Source: Micromonospora carbonacea
GTDB lineage: Bacteria > Actinomycetota > Actinomycetes > Mycobacteriales > Micromonosporaceae
Reading direction: 5' to 3'
Length of the DNA: 64,000 nt
Assembly (NCBI RefSeq): GCF_014205165.1
Contig: NZ_JACHMZ010000001.1
Span: 5,314,501-5,378,500, forward strand
Part shown: positions 9,760 to 16,371 of the stretch, one piece after another
Position numbering within the stretch: position 1 is the stretch's first letter
How the letters are laid out: each line of letters begins with the position of its first letter
Translations under genes and position numbers: made by a program
The notes under the pieces: model-generated
What the model was told of the DNA's origin: nothing
What the model saw: the letters and a program-made list of their open reading frames with translations, nothing else
Database searches by the model: none

Positions 9760-10137
9760 CTACGCGCGCGGCGCCTTGGCGGCCGACCCCCGCACCACGT
9801 CCGCCGGGTACCGCCGGGCCGCCTCCGCCAGCTTGTCGTCCGCCGCCGAGAGCAGATCGATTCCCAGCACATCGGCCAGCCGGGTCAGGTAGATCATGAC
9901 ATCACCGATCTCGGCGCGAACGCGGCCACCCAGCTCCGCGTCGGCCATCAGGTGGACCGACTCGTCGGGCGTCAGCCACTGCAACTCGGCCAGCAGCTCG
10001 CCGACCTCGCCCGCCAGCGCCATCGCCAGGTTCTTCGGCGTGTGGAACCGCTGCCAGTCCCGCTCGTCCGCGAACCGCCGGAGCTGCTCGGCGAGTTCCG
10101 CGACGGTGGCCGCACCGCTCTTGTCGTTGCCGTTCAT
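9760..10137 (-). CDS. MazG-like nucleotide pyrophosphohydrolase
   Basis: A 125-residue all-helical pyrophosphohydrolase of the MazG/RS21-C6 type. These enzymes hydrolyse (d)NTPs to NMP and pyrophosphate using magnesium held by glutamates and aspartates. The signature is complete: EVGELLAEL followed about 35 residues later by EIGDVMIYL. The segment RDWQRFHTPKNLAMAL is typical of the dCTPase-like branch. I chose the ATG at 10137; an in-frame ATG at 10155 falls inside a long hairpin, and neither has a good ribosome-binding site. It is the first gene of a same-strand run leading into the nuclease-helicase pair and BREX genes. Alteration of nucleotide pools during infection is an inference from this context; housecleaning of damaged nucleotides is the alternative. 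Confidence 0.85.
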   Translation of the reverse strand: MNGNDKSGAATVAELAEQLRRFADERDWQRFHTPKNLAMALAGEVGELLAELQWLTPDESVHLMADAELGGRVRAEIGDVMIYLTRLADVLGIDLLSAADDKLAEAARRYPADVVRGSAAKAPRA

Positions 10138-10148
10138 GAGGCTATCCA

Positions 10149-10212
10149 ACGTCATGTCGGGGAGATGGGGGTGTCCTGGGCGCGGGATAGCCCCATGTCC
10201 CCGACATGACGT
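10149..10212. terminator. Long hairpin, probable terminator
   Basis: Two 22-base arms (10149-10170 and 10191-10212) pair with a single mismatch around a 20-base loop. The hairpin begins four bases beyond the stop of the XRE/DUF2690 gene on the same strand. It lacks a T tract, as is common in actinobacteria. It may insulate the MazG-like gene from upstream transcription. Confidence 0.6.
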
Positions 10213-10215
10213 CGG

Positions 10216-11265
10216 TCAGGGGATCGGGCGGACCTGGGTGGCGCCCCGGTAGCAGCCCGTGCGCCCCGGCGGCGACGTCCAGCCGTCGCCGGTGATCCGC
10301 ACCTCGGCCCAGACACAGCTCCGGGTGCTGGTCAGCAGGTTGCCGTAGGACGAGATGCCGGCGTAGTCGATGGTGAAGTCCCGGCTGCGGGCCGGGGCGT
10401 CGCCGTCGGTGACGGTCAGCACCACCCGCGCCGGGCGGGGCACGGTCGGGGTGCCCGCCGGGGCCGGCATGAACCGGGGCCAGCTCGCCCCGCAGGCGGG
10501 CGAGTAGCGCAGCTCCACCATGCCGACGACCCGCTCGTCGACCAGCACGGCGGCGCTGTCCACGGTGGCCACGGCGGGGTCGGCGGCGCAGCCGGCGTCC
10601 TTCGGGTCCGCCCCGTCGCGCACCTCGACGGCCGGAGCGGGCCCGGTGGACGTCGGCGACCCGGCCCCCGCCGGCGAGGTGGGGGCGGGCGGCGGGCGGT
10701 CCGCGGAGCGCCAGCCGAGCGACGCGAGCCCGACGACGAGTGCCAGCAGCAGCCCCGCGCCGGCGGCGGGGAGCAGCAGCCGGCGGCGGGACCGGTCAAC
10801 CGGTGCCGGGGGCGGCAGCGCCTCGGCGGGCGGCCCGGCCGCCCCGGCGACAGCTCCGGGACCGCCACCGGCCACGACAACGCCTGAGCCATGGGTCGCG
10901 GCAGCACCCGGAGCCCCGGCCACGACAGCGCCCGAACCACCGGTCGCGGCGGCGCTCGGAGCACCGGCCACGCTCGGCGCACCGGCCACGGCAGTCGCGG
11001 GCGCGGCTGCGGCGACCTGCCGCCAGCGGCGGGCCCAGGCCGCCTCGTCGCCGCCGAGCGCGCGGACGTATGCGAGGGTGGTGTCGAGGGTGGGCAGCCT
11101 CCGCCCGCCGGCCGCCTCGGACAACGAGCTGGACGAGCGGTGGGCCCGGCGGGCCAGCGCCTGGTAGGTGGGCCGTCCGGCCTGCTCGCGCAGCCTGCGC
11201 AGCTCGGCGGCGAAGGCCTGCACGGGGTCGGCGTCGGGGTCGAGGGGGCGCTCCGCCCGGGCCAT
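10216..11265 (-). CDS. Membrane-anchored XRE-family regulator with extracellular DUF2690 domain
   Basis: A 349-residue protein. Residues 10-75 form a helix-turn-helix of the XRE type (LRRLREQAGRPTYQALARRA then SSSSLSEAAGG). A long Ala/Gly/Pro linker follows, then a transmembrane segment near 175-200 (LLLPAAGAGLLLALVVGLAS), and a C-terminal DUF2690 domain with four cysteines. The domain core reads MVELRYSPACGASW, closely matching the secreted protein encoded divergently. The ATG at 11265 has GAGGAG six bases upstream. DNA binding inside and a disulfide-bonded sensor-like domain outside suggest envelope signalling. The ligand is unknown and targets are inferred to include the divergent gene. 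Confidence 0.82.
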   Translation of the reverse strand: MARAERPLDPDADPVQAFAAELRRLREQAGRPTYQALARRAHRSSSSLSEAAGGRRLPTLDTTLAYVRALGGDEAAWARRWRQVAAAAPATAVAGAPSVAGAPSAAATGGSGAVVAGAPGAAATHGSGVVVAGGGPGAVAGAAGPPAEALPPPAPVDRSRRRLLLPAAGAGLLLALVVGLASLGWRSADRPPPAPTSPAGAGSPTSTGPAPAVEVRDGADPKDAGCAADPAVATVDSAAVLVDERVVGMVELRYSPACGASWPRFMPAPAGTPTVPRPARVVLTVTDGDAPARSRDFTIDYAGISSYGNLLTSTRSCVWAEVRITGDGWTSPPGRTGCYRGATQVRPIP

Positions 11266-11278
11266 CCTGGCTCCTCGG

Positions 11279-11315
11279 ATTGATTGACCAGCGCCGGCAT
11301 TGATTGTCCAGCGCC
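11279..11315. promoter_or_regulatory. Tandem 17-bp direct repeat, operator candidate
   Basis: ATTGATTGACCAGCGCC (11279-11295) recurs with one change at 11299-11315, exactly 20 bp apart and so on the same face of the helix. It lies in the divergent promoter region of the XRE/DUF2690 regulator and the secreted DUF2690 gene. An autoregulatory binding site for the XRE protein is a reasonable guess. Confidence 0.5.
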
Positions 11316-11400
11316 ACACAGCGTAGAGACGACCGCCCGCGGAAGGTAGAGATGGAGGTCGATTCATCGCCGAAGATCGGCTATCCACTGTGGAGGAAAG

Positions 11401-11871
11401 ATGACTACCGCATCCCGTACGCCGAGGGCCGCCCGCCGGGCGCTGGCCGTCGTGGCCGCCGGTGCCCTGGCCGCCGCCAGCCTGCTCGTGGCGAGCCCGG
11501 CGAGCGCCGCCTGCCCCTCCTCCGGCTGCGACGGCAGCGACCCGATCAGCACCGGCTGCTCGGCCGACGCCCGCAACGCGACCAGCCAGCCGGCGTACAT
11601 CATGAAGGGCGCGACGACGCTGGCCGTGGTGGAGCTGCGCTACAGCGCATCCTGCGGCACCAACTGGGGCCGGATCAACAACCGGGTGACCCCGAACAGC
11701 GTCAAGGTCAGCGCCTACCGGGAGAGCCCGTACAAGTCGACGCCGTGGTACGGCGGCACCGGCGCGCAGTACTACGGCGACCAGCTCTACGGCGACAACT
11801 CGGTGATCTGCGCGGTCGGCGAGGTCATCTACGGCGGCGTGACGTACACCAGCACGCCGCTCTGCGCGTGA
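11401..11871 (+). CDS. Secreted DUF2690 protein
   Basis: A 156-residue small exported protein. Residues 1-37 are a Sec-type signal peptide: an Arg-rich start, a hydrophobic Ala/Val/Leu core and cleavage after SPASA. The mature part is a DUF2690 domain with CPSSGCDGSDP and several paired cysteines. The block VVELRYSASCGTNWGRI matches the extracellular part of the divergent regulator. GGAGGAAAG lies immediately upstream of the ATG. The function of DUF2690 proteins is not known to me; many are small extracellular proteins of actinomycetes. Shared ectodomains suggest the regulator could sense, or compete with, this protein or its binding partner. Confidence 0.85.
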   Translation: MTTASRTPRAARRALAVVAAGALAAASLLVASPASAACPSSGCDGSDPISTGCSADARNATSQPAYIMKGATTLAVVELRYSASCGTNWGRINNRVTPNSVKVSAYRESPYKSTPWYGGTGAQYYGDQLYGDNSVICAVGEVIYGGVTYTSTPLCA

Positions 11872-11935
11872 CCGGCGCGGGCGTCGACGCGGGCGTCGGC
11901 GCGGGCTGATCGACGCGGCGACCGTCAGCGGCCGC

Positions 11936-11987
11936 CAAAGCCGTCAGGGGCCGGCAGGGGCCGTCAAAGCCGTCAGGGGCCGTCAGG
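11936..11987. repeat. Imperfect 29-bp tandem repeat
   Basis: CAAAGCCGTCAGGGGCC occurs at 11936 and again at 11965, 29 bp apart, with further CCGTCAGGGG-like pieces between. It fills the gap between the converging DUF2690 and SulP genes and runs into the SulP stop. No clear hairpin terminator is seen. Confidence 0.5.
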
Positions 11988-13662
11988 CGGTGGGCGCGCC
12001 CCGCAGCAGGCCCCGGGCGTACGCGATGGCCGCCGGGGTGTCCGGGAAGACCAGCCCGTCGCGGCGCAGCTCGTCGGCCACCCCGAGGGTGGCGAGCACC
12101 TGGTCGTGGCCGGGGGTGATGCCGGAGAGCAGCACGGTGATCCCCCGGCCCCGCAGCCGCCGGATCGCGTCGCCCAGCACGTGTGCCCCGGTGGCGTCCA
12201 GCGCCGAGACCCGGGACATCCGCAGGATGACCACCCGCACGTCGGCGACGTCGGAGAGCTGGAGCAGGAAGGTGTGCGCGGCGGCGAAGAAGAGGGGCCC
12301 GTCCAGCCGGTACGCCACGATGTGCTCGTCGAGCAGCGCGTGCTCCTCGGCGCTGTGCTCGCCCCGGTCGAGGGGCACCTGCTCCAGCCTGGCGCTGCGG
12401 GCCACCGCGCGCAGCGCGATCACGACCGCCACGGCGATGCCGACGGCCACGGCGGTCACCAGGTCCCACATCACGGTGACGGCGAAGGTGAGCACCAGCA
12501 CCAGCGCGTCGCCCCGGGTGGCGCGGGCCAGGGCCAGGAGCGAGGCGGCCTCGACCATCCGTACGGTGGTGGCGAGCAGCACCCCGGCGAGCGCCGCGAG
12601 GGGAATGCGGCCGACGAGCGGCGCGGCGGCCAGCACGATCGCGGCGAGCGCGACGGCGTGGGTCAGCGCGGCCAGCTTCGACGACGCCCCGGCGCGCACG
12701 TTGACCGCGGTGCGGGCGATGGCGGCGGTGGCCGGGATGCCGCCGAACAGCGGGGAGGCGAGGTTGGCCAGCCCCTGCCCGAACAGCTCCCGGTCCGGGT
12801 CGTGCCGCTCGCCGACGGTCATGCCGTCGGCGACGGTGGCCGACAGCAGGCTCTCCAGTGCGGCGAGGGCGGCGACGGCGAGCGCGGAGGGCAGCAGCAC
12901 GCCGACCGCGCCGGGGTCGAGGAAGCCCAGCGACGGCGCGGGCAGCCCCTGCGGCAGCGCGCCGATGCGGACCAGGTCGACCGGCGCGGCCTCCGCGAGG
13001 ATCGTCGCGGCGGCGACCCCGACCAGGGAGAACGGCACGCCGGGCCGCCAGCGGCCGCCGAGCAGCATCAGCGCCGCGACGCCGAGGGCCACCGCGAGGG
13101 CCGCCGGCCGGGGGTGTACGACGAACCGGGCGACCGCGTCGGCGGCCACCGCCCACACCCGCTCGCCGTGCGCGTCTGTCACGCCGAGCGCGGCGGGCAC
13201 CTGTTGCAGGGCGATGACCACGGCGATGCCGGCGGTGAAGCCCTCGATGACGGGGGTCGGCAGATAGCGGACGTAGCGGCCGAGGCGGGCCAGCGCGAGG
13301 GCGATCAGCAGGAGGCCGGCCAGCGCGCCGACCATCAGCACCCCGGTCGGGCCGAACTGCTGCACCACGGGCACCAGGACCACGGTCATCGCGCCGGTGG
13401 GGCCGGAGACCTGGAGGTTGGAGCCGCCGAAGACGGCGGCCACGGCGCCGGCGACGACGGCGGTGACCAGCCCGGCCTGCGCGCCGAGCCCGGAGGTGAC
13501 GCCGAAGGCGAGGGCCAGCGGCAGGGCGACGATGGCCACGGTGAGGCCGGCGAGCAGGTCGCGGCGGGGCGAGCGGCGTACGGCGTGCCAGTCGGCGCGG
13601 CCGGGCAGCAGGCCGAGGACGCGGTCGCGGACGGCGGTCATCGCGGCTGTGGCGGCGCTCAC
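11983..13662 (-). CDS. SulP-family anion transporter with STAS domain
   Basis: A 559-residue SLC26/SulP permease predicted to move sulfate, bicarbonate or a similar anion across the cytoplasmic membrane. Hydrophobic helices fill residues 30-430, including the early segment LLAGLTVAIVALPLALAFG and the family-typical QVSGPTGAMTVVL. The C-terminal 120 residues form a STAS domain ending in the family's regulatory pattern (LRMSRVSALDATGAHVL). I chose the GTG at 13662 because it overlaps the ArsR stop as GTGA; an ATG seven codons later is possible. It is translationally coupled to the ArsR-type gene, so its expression is probably repressed by it. Substrate cannot be told from sequence. Confidence 0.88.
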   Translation of the reverse strand: MSAATAAMTAVRDRVLGLLPGRADWHAVRRSPRRDLLAGLTVAIVALPLALAFGVTSGLGAQAGLVTAVVAGAVAAVFGGSNLQVSGPTGAMTVVLVPVVQQFGPTGVLMVGALAGLLLIALALARLGRYVRYLPTPVIEGFTAGIAVVIALQQVPAALGVTDAHGERVWAVAADAVARFVVHPRPAALAVALGVAALMLLGGRWRPGVPFSLVGVAAATILAEAAPVDLVRIGALPQGLPAPSLGFLDPGAVGVLLPSALAVAALAALESLLSATVADGMTVGERHDPDRELFGQGLANLASPLFGGIPATAAIARTAVNVRAGASSKLAALTHAVALAAIVLAAAPLVGRIPLAALAGVLLATTVRMVEAASLLALARATRGDALVLVLTFAVTVMWDLVTAVAVGIAVAVVIALRAVARSARLEQVPLDRGEHSAEEHALLDEHIVAYRLDGPLFFAAAHTFLLQLSDVADVRVVILRMSRVSALDATGAHVLGDAIRRLRGRGITVLLSGITPGHDQVLATLGVADELRRDGLVFPDTPAAIAYARGLLRGAPTA

Positions 13663-14081
13663 CGGCCCGCACCGGGCCGCGAGCCGACCTCCCCGCTGGC
13701 GGCCGGAGCCGAGCCGGCAGCCGGCACGGAGTCGGCGCGCAGCTCGTCGAGGAGGGCGTCGCGGTCGGTGAGGACCGCGCCGAGGATGCGCCGCCCGGCG
13801 GCCAGCAGGTCGGCCACGTCGGGGGTGCTGAGGGAGTACACGACCAGGGGGCCGTCGCGGTGGGAGGCGACCATGCCTGCGCGGCGCAGCACGGCGAGCT
13901 GCTGGGAGAGGTTGGACGCCTCGACGTCGATGGCGAGGAGCAGGTCGCGGACGGGCTTCGGCCCGTCCTGGAGCAGTTCGAGCACGCGGATGCGCACGGG
14001 GTGCCCGAGGGTGCGGAACAGCTCGGCCTTGGCCTGGTACAGCGGCACGGACACCTGGGGACTCCCCGCTCGACGACCCAT
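13659..14081 (-). CDS. ArsR-family winged-helix repressor
   Basis: A 140-residue ArsR/SmtB-type regulator. The winged helix spans about residues 12-95: FRTLGHPVRIRVLELL, then a recognition helix in EASNLSQQLAVLRRAG and a wing around DGPLVVYSL. It has no cysteines, so it is not a thiol metal sensor of the ArsR/CadC type. The C-terminal 40 residues are Ala-rich and probably disordered. It overlaps the SulP gene and an upstream palindrome fits an autoregulatory operator. The ATG at 14081 gives normal family length; a further ATG at 14099 would place the start inside that palindrome. Co-regulation with the anion transporter is inferred from coupling. Confidence 0.87.
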   Translation of the reverse strand: MGRRAGSPQVSVPLYQAKAELFRTLGHPVRIRVLELLQDGPKPVRDLLLAIDVEASNLSQQLAVLRRAGMVASHRDGPLVVYSLSTPDVADLLAAGRRILGAVLTDRDALLDELRADSVPAAGSAPAASGEVGSRPGAGR

Positions 14082-14084
14082 ACG

Positions 14085-14114
14085 TGAAGACTTTAACACT
14101 TGCAGAAATCTTCA
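14085..14114. promoter_or_regulatory. Probable ArsR operator palindrome
   Basis: TGAAGA (14085-14090) and TCTTCA (14109-14114) form an interrupted inverted repeat, extended inward by TTT/AAA. It sits immediately upstream of the ArsR-type start and is AT-richer than its surroundings, as expected for an operator/promoter of the arsR-sulP operon. Confidence 0.6.
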
Positions 14115-14138
14115 AGTCGAAGAGCGGGGACGCCCCCC

Positions 14139-16211
14139 TCAGGCCGCCGGGACGAACCGGACGGCGTCGGCCACCACGTACCCGTCGGTGCCCTCCGTGC
14201 GGATCAGCACGCTGCCCGCCGACCCCGCCGCGAACTCGTACGCCCCGAGCGACACCCACTGCCCGCCCGAGCCGCGCTGGTCGACCGTGCGGGTGGTCAC
14301 GCCCCCGGCGTGCGCCACGTCCACCGGCACGTTGCTCGCCCGGTTCGGATCGGCCGTCCAGCGCAGCTGGACCGTCCACGTGCCGGCGGCCGGCAACGCC
14401 GGGGTGAACCGCAGCCGGTTGACGCCCTTGCCGGTGTTGCCGTCGTGCTCGTAGTCGGTGCCGTAGTAGCCGCCGACGTGGGTGCTGCCCACCCAGACCC
14501 CACCCCGGGTCACCCCGGCGGCGCGGTTGTCGACCACGATCTCGCCCTCGGCGGCGGGCGGCCAGGTGAGGATCTGCCCGTCGGCGCGCAGCCGGGCCTG
14601 GAGGGCGCCGACGTCGACCCGCTGCGCCGGCACGCCCGCGTCGAGGGCCAGCTTCGCCGCCGTCGCGGCGGACTGGGCGAGGATCATGAAGACCGGCTCC
14701 ATCCGGATCGAGCCGTACGCGATGTGGCTGGCCGCCAGGCAGACCGGGACGAACAGGTTCGCGCACTGCCCCTGCGCGGGCACGATCGACCGGTAGCTGA
14801 CCGGGTACGGCCCCGGCACCCCCACCTGCACGTCGCCCTCGTTCTTGACCACCCCGTTCACCACCACGCGCTGGCAGTTGTGCGAGTCCATCGTGTAGCT
14901 GGCCAGGCCGACCGAGTCGGCGACCCGCACCGCGCCCCGGCAGTCCCGCTCGGTCATCACGTAGTCGGCGAGCATCCGCCGCGCCTCGCGGACGTACAAC
15001 TGGGGTGGCCAGCCGCCGGTGGCGGTGAACTCGTCGGCGGCCAGACCCCAGGCGGCGGTGTCGGCCCGGACCGACGCCGGCAGCCGGGGGTCGTTGGCCA
15101 GGAACCACAGCAGACCCTGCTGGTACGCCCGGTGCTCGGCCACCATGCTGTCCCGCTGCGCCCAGGTGGCCGTCGGGTACGCGTAGCCGGCCCCGATGAA
15201 GTCGGTGGAGAACGCGCCGGTGTTGTTGGAGTCGGTCTTGCCGCCGCCGACGCTCTGGGTGGTGAAGAACGGGCCGGTGTAGCCGGCCTGCACGTAGCGC
15301 AGCAGCAGCTCGTAGTCGGCCGGGTCGTAGCCGGCCGGCTTCGGGAACGGGATCCGGTCGGCGGCCCGGGTGAGGCACATCCGGAAGTTGTACGCCTGGA
15401 TCCGGTCGTCGCCGGTGCCGTTGGGCGCGACGGGTGCGGCGGAGATGCCGGGCAGCAGGCCGCTCGCGGGGTTGCCCGGCGTCACGTACGGGTCGACGGG
15501 CAGGGTGAACTGGTGCGCCCCGCGCAGCTGCACCCCGTTGAGCGTCTCGCCGTACACCGAGTTGGCCTCCCGGCCCACCGTGTACGGCACCCCGGCCGCC
15601 GCCATCAGGTCGCCCTCGTACGTGGCGTCGACGAACATGCCGCCCGCGAAGATCCGCCCGTCGTCGGTGGCCAGGCCGGTGAGCCGGTCGCCCGCGCGGG
15701 TCACGGCGGCGAGCCGGGCGTCGAGGTGGACCGGGATCGCGTGCTCGGCGAGCAGGTCGGCGAAGACGGCGGCGACGACGTGCGGCTCGAAGACCAGCCG
15801 CATCGGGGAGGTGGGGGTGACGGCCGTGCCGGCGTACTTCGCGTGGACCCGGCGGTAGAACTCCCCGGCGAGGCCGCCGATGGCGGCGCTGGTGCCGCTG
15901 TCGGTGTAGCCGAGGCCGCCGGTGGTCAGCCCGCCGACGTGGCCGCCCGGCTCCACGATCAGCGCGGTGCCCCCCAGCCGGCGCATCTGCACGGCGGCCA
16001 TGATCCCGGCCGACGTCGCGCCGTAGACGACCAGGTCGGCGGCGACCGTGGCGGCGGTGCGGGCGGGCCGGCCGGCGGCGGGCGACCCGGCGCTGGGCAG
16101 CCCAGGGCCGGCGGCGGCCCGGGCCGGCTGGCCGAGGCCGGTGACGGCGGGGGCGAGGAGGGTGGCGCCGCCGAGGCGCAGCAGGCGGCGGCGGTCGAGC
16201 GGGAGCGGCAT
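14139..16211 (-). CDS. Exported FAD-dependent oxidoreductase with golvesin-like C-terminal domain
   Basis: A 690-residue enzyme. The first 35 residues look like a Tat signal (DRRRLLRLGG, then a hydrophobic stretch ending near ARAAA). A Rossmann FAD fold follows from about residue 57, with VVYGATSAGIMAA and a glycine-rich GGHVGGLTTGGLGYTD block typical of the FAD_oxidored family. Residues beyond about 560 match golvesin/xanthan-lyase-type tail domains (GGYYGTDYEHDGNTGKG). The ATG at 16211 has GAAGGGCC nearby. It lies downstream of the mannoside operon but is separated from it by a palindromic element, so it may be transcribed separately. Substrate is unknown; a carbohydrate-linked oxidation is suggested only by context and the tail. 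Confidence 0.78.
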   Translation of the reverse strand: MPLPLDRRRLLRLGGATLLAPAVTGLGQPARAAAGPGLPSAGSPAAGRPARTAATVAADLVVYGATSAGIMAAVQMRRLGGTALIVEPGGHVGGLTTGGLGYTDSGTSAAIGGLAGEFYRRVHAKYAGTAVTPTSPMRLVFEPHVVAAVFADLLAEHAIPVHLDARLAAVTRAGDRLTGLATDDGRIFAGGMFVDATYEGDLMAAAGVPYTVGREANSVYGETLNGVQLRGAHQFTLPVDPYVTPGNPASGLLPGISAAPVAPNGTGDDRIQAYNFRMCLTRAADRIPFPKPAGYDPADYELLLRYVQAGYTGPFFTTQSVGGGKTDSNNTGAFSTDFIGAGYAYPTATWAQRDSMVAEHRAYQQGLLWFLANDPRLPASVRADTAAWGLAADEFTATGGWPPQLYVREARRMLADYVMTERDCRGAVRVADSVGLASYTMDSHNCQRVVVNGVVKNEGDVQVGVPGPYPVSYRSIVPAQGQCANLFVPVCLAASHIAYGSIRMEPVFMILAQSAATAAKLALDAGVPAQRVDVGALQARLRADGQILTWPPAAEGEIVVDNRAAGVTRGGVWVGSTHVGGYYGTDYEHDGNTGKGVNRLRFTPALPAAGTWTVQLRWTADPNRASNVPVDVAHAGGVTTRTVDQRGSGGQWVSLGAYEFAAGSAGSVLIRTEGTDGYVVADAVRFVPAA

Positions 16212-16277
16212 CGCGCAGGCCCTTCGGGGAAAGGGGAAAGGCGCGCGCCGCCGCACCTCGGGAACGCATCGACTCTC

Positions 16278-16287
16278 GTGCATGCAC
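16278..16287. promoter_or_regulatory. 10-bp palindrome upstream of the FAD oxidoreductase
   Basis: GTGCATGCAC is a perfect palindrome about 66 bases before the FAD oxidoreductase start. It could be an operator half-set, but no second copy was found. Confidence 0.25.
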
Positions 16288-16318
16288 TCGGCTGCTGTCA
16301 AGCGCCTGCGGGGTGATT

Positions 16319-16364
16319 GGAGGGGCCCCTTCCTATACAGAAAGCGTTAACAAGGGGCCCCTCC
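16319..16364. repeat. Dispersed GGGGCCCC palindromic element, copy 1
   Basis: A perfect 13-bp inverted repeat (16319-16331 and 16352-16364) encloses a 20-base centre containing TATACAGAAAGCGTTAAC. It begins a few bases beyond the stop of the mannosidase gene and can fold as a terminator-like hairpin. An 18-base central sequence recurs, inverted, in the element at 32961-33008. Confidence 0.8.
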
Positions 16365-16371
16365 TTGCACC

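Noticed and set aside
1..10137. Complete BREX system
   Set aside because: Only pglW and part of pglX are visible. pglY, pglZ and the other components are not in the window, so completeness cannot be claimed.
9760..10155. MazG-like start at 10155
   Set aside because: That ATG lies inside the arm of the long hairpin and has no ribosome-binding site; the ATG at 10137 gives normal family length. It remains an alternative.
11983..16287. One 1,434-codon minus-strand open frame covering SulP and the FAD enzyme
   Set aside because: Only the C-terminal part is real SulP sequence. The rest is an Arg/Pro-rich shadow of the ArsR and FAD genes in other frames, and the operon junction GTGA marks the true start.
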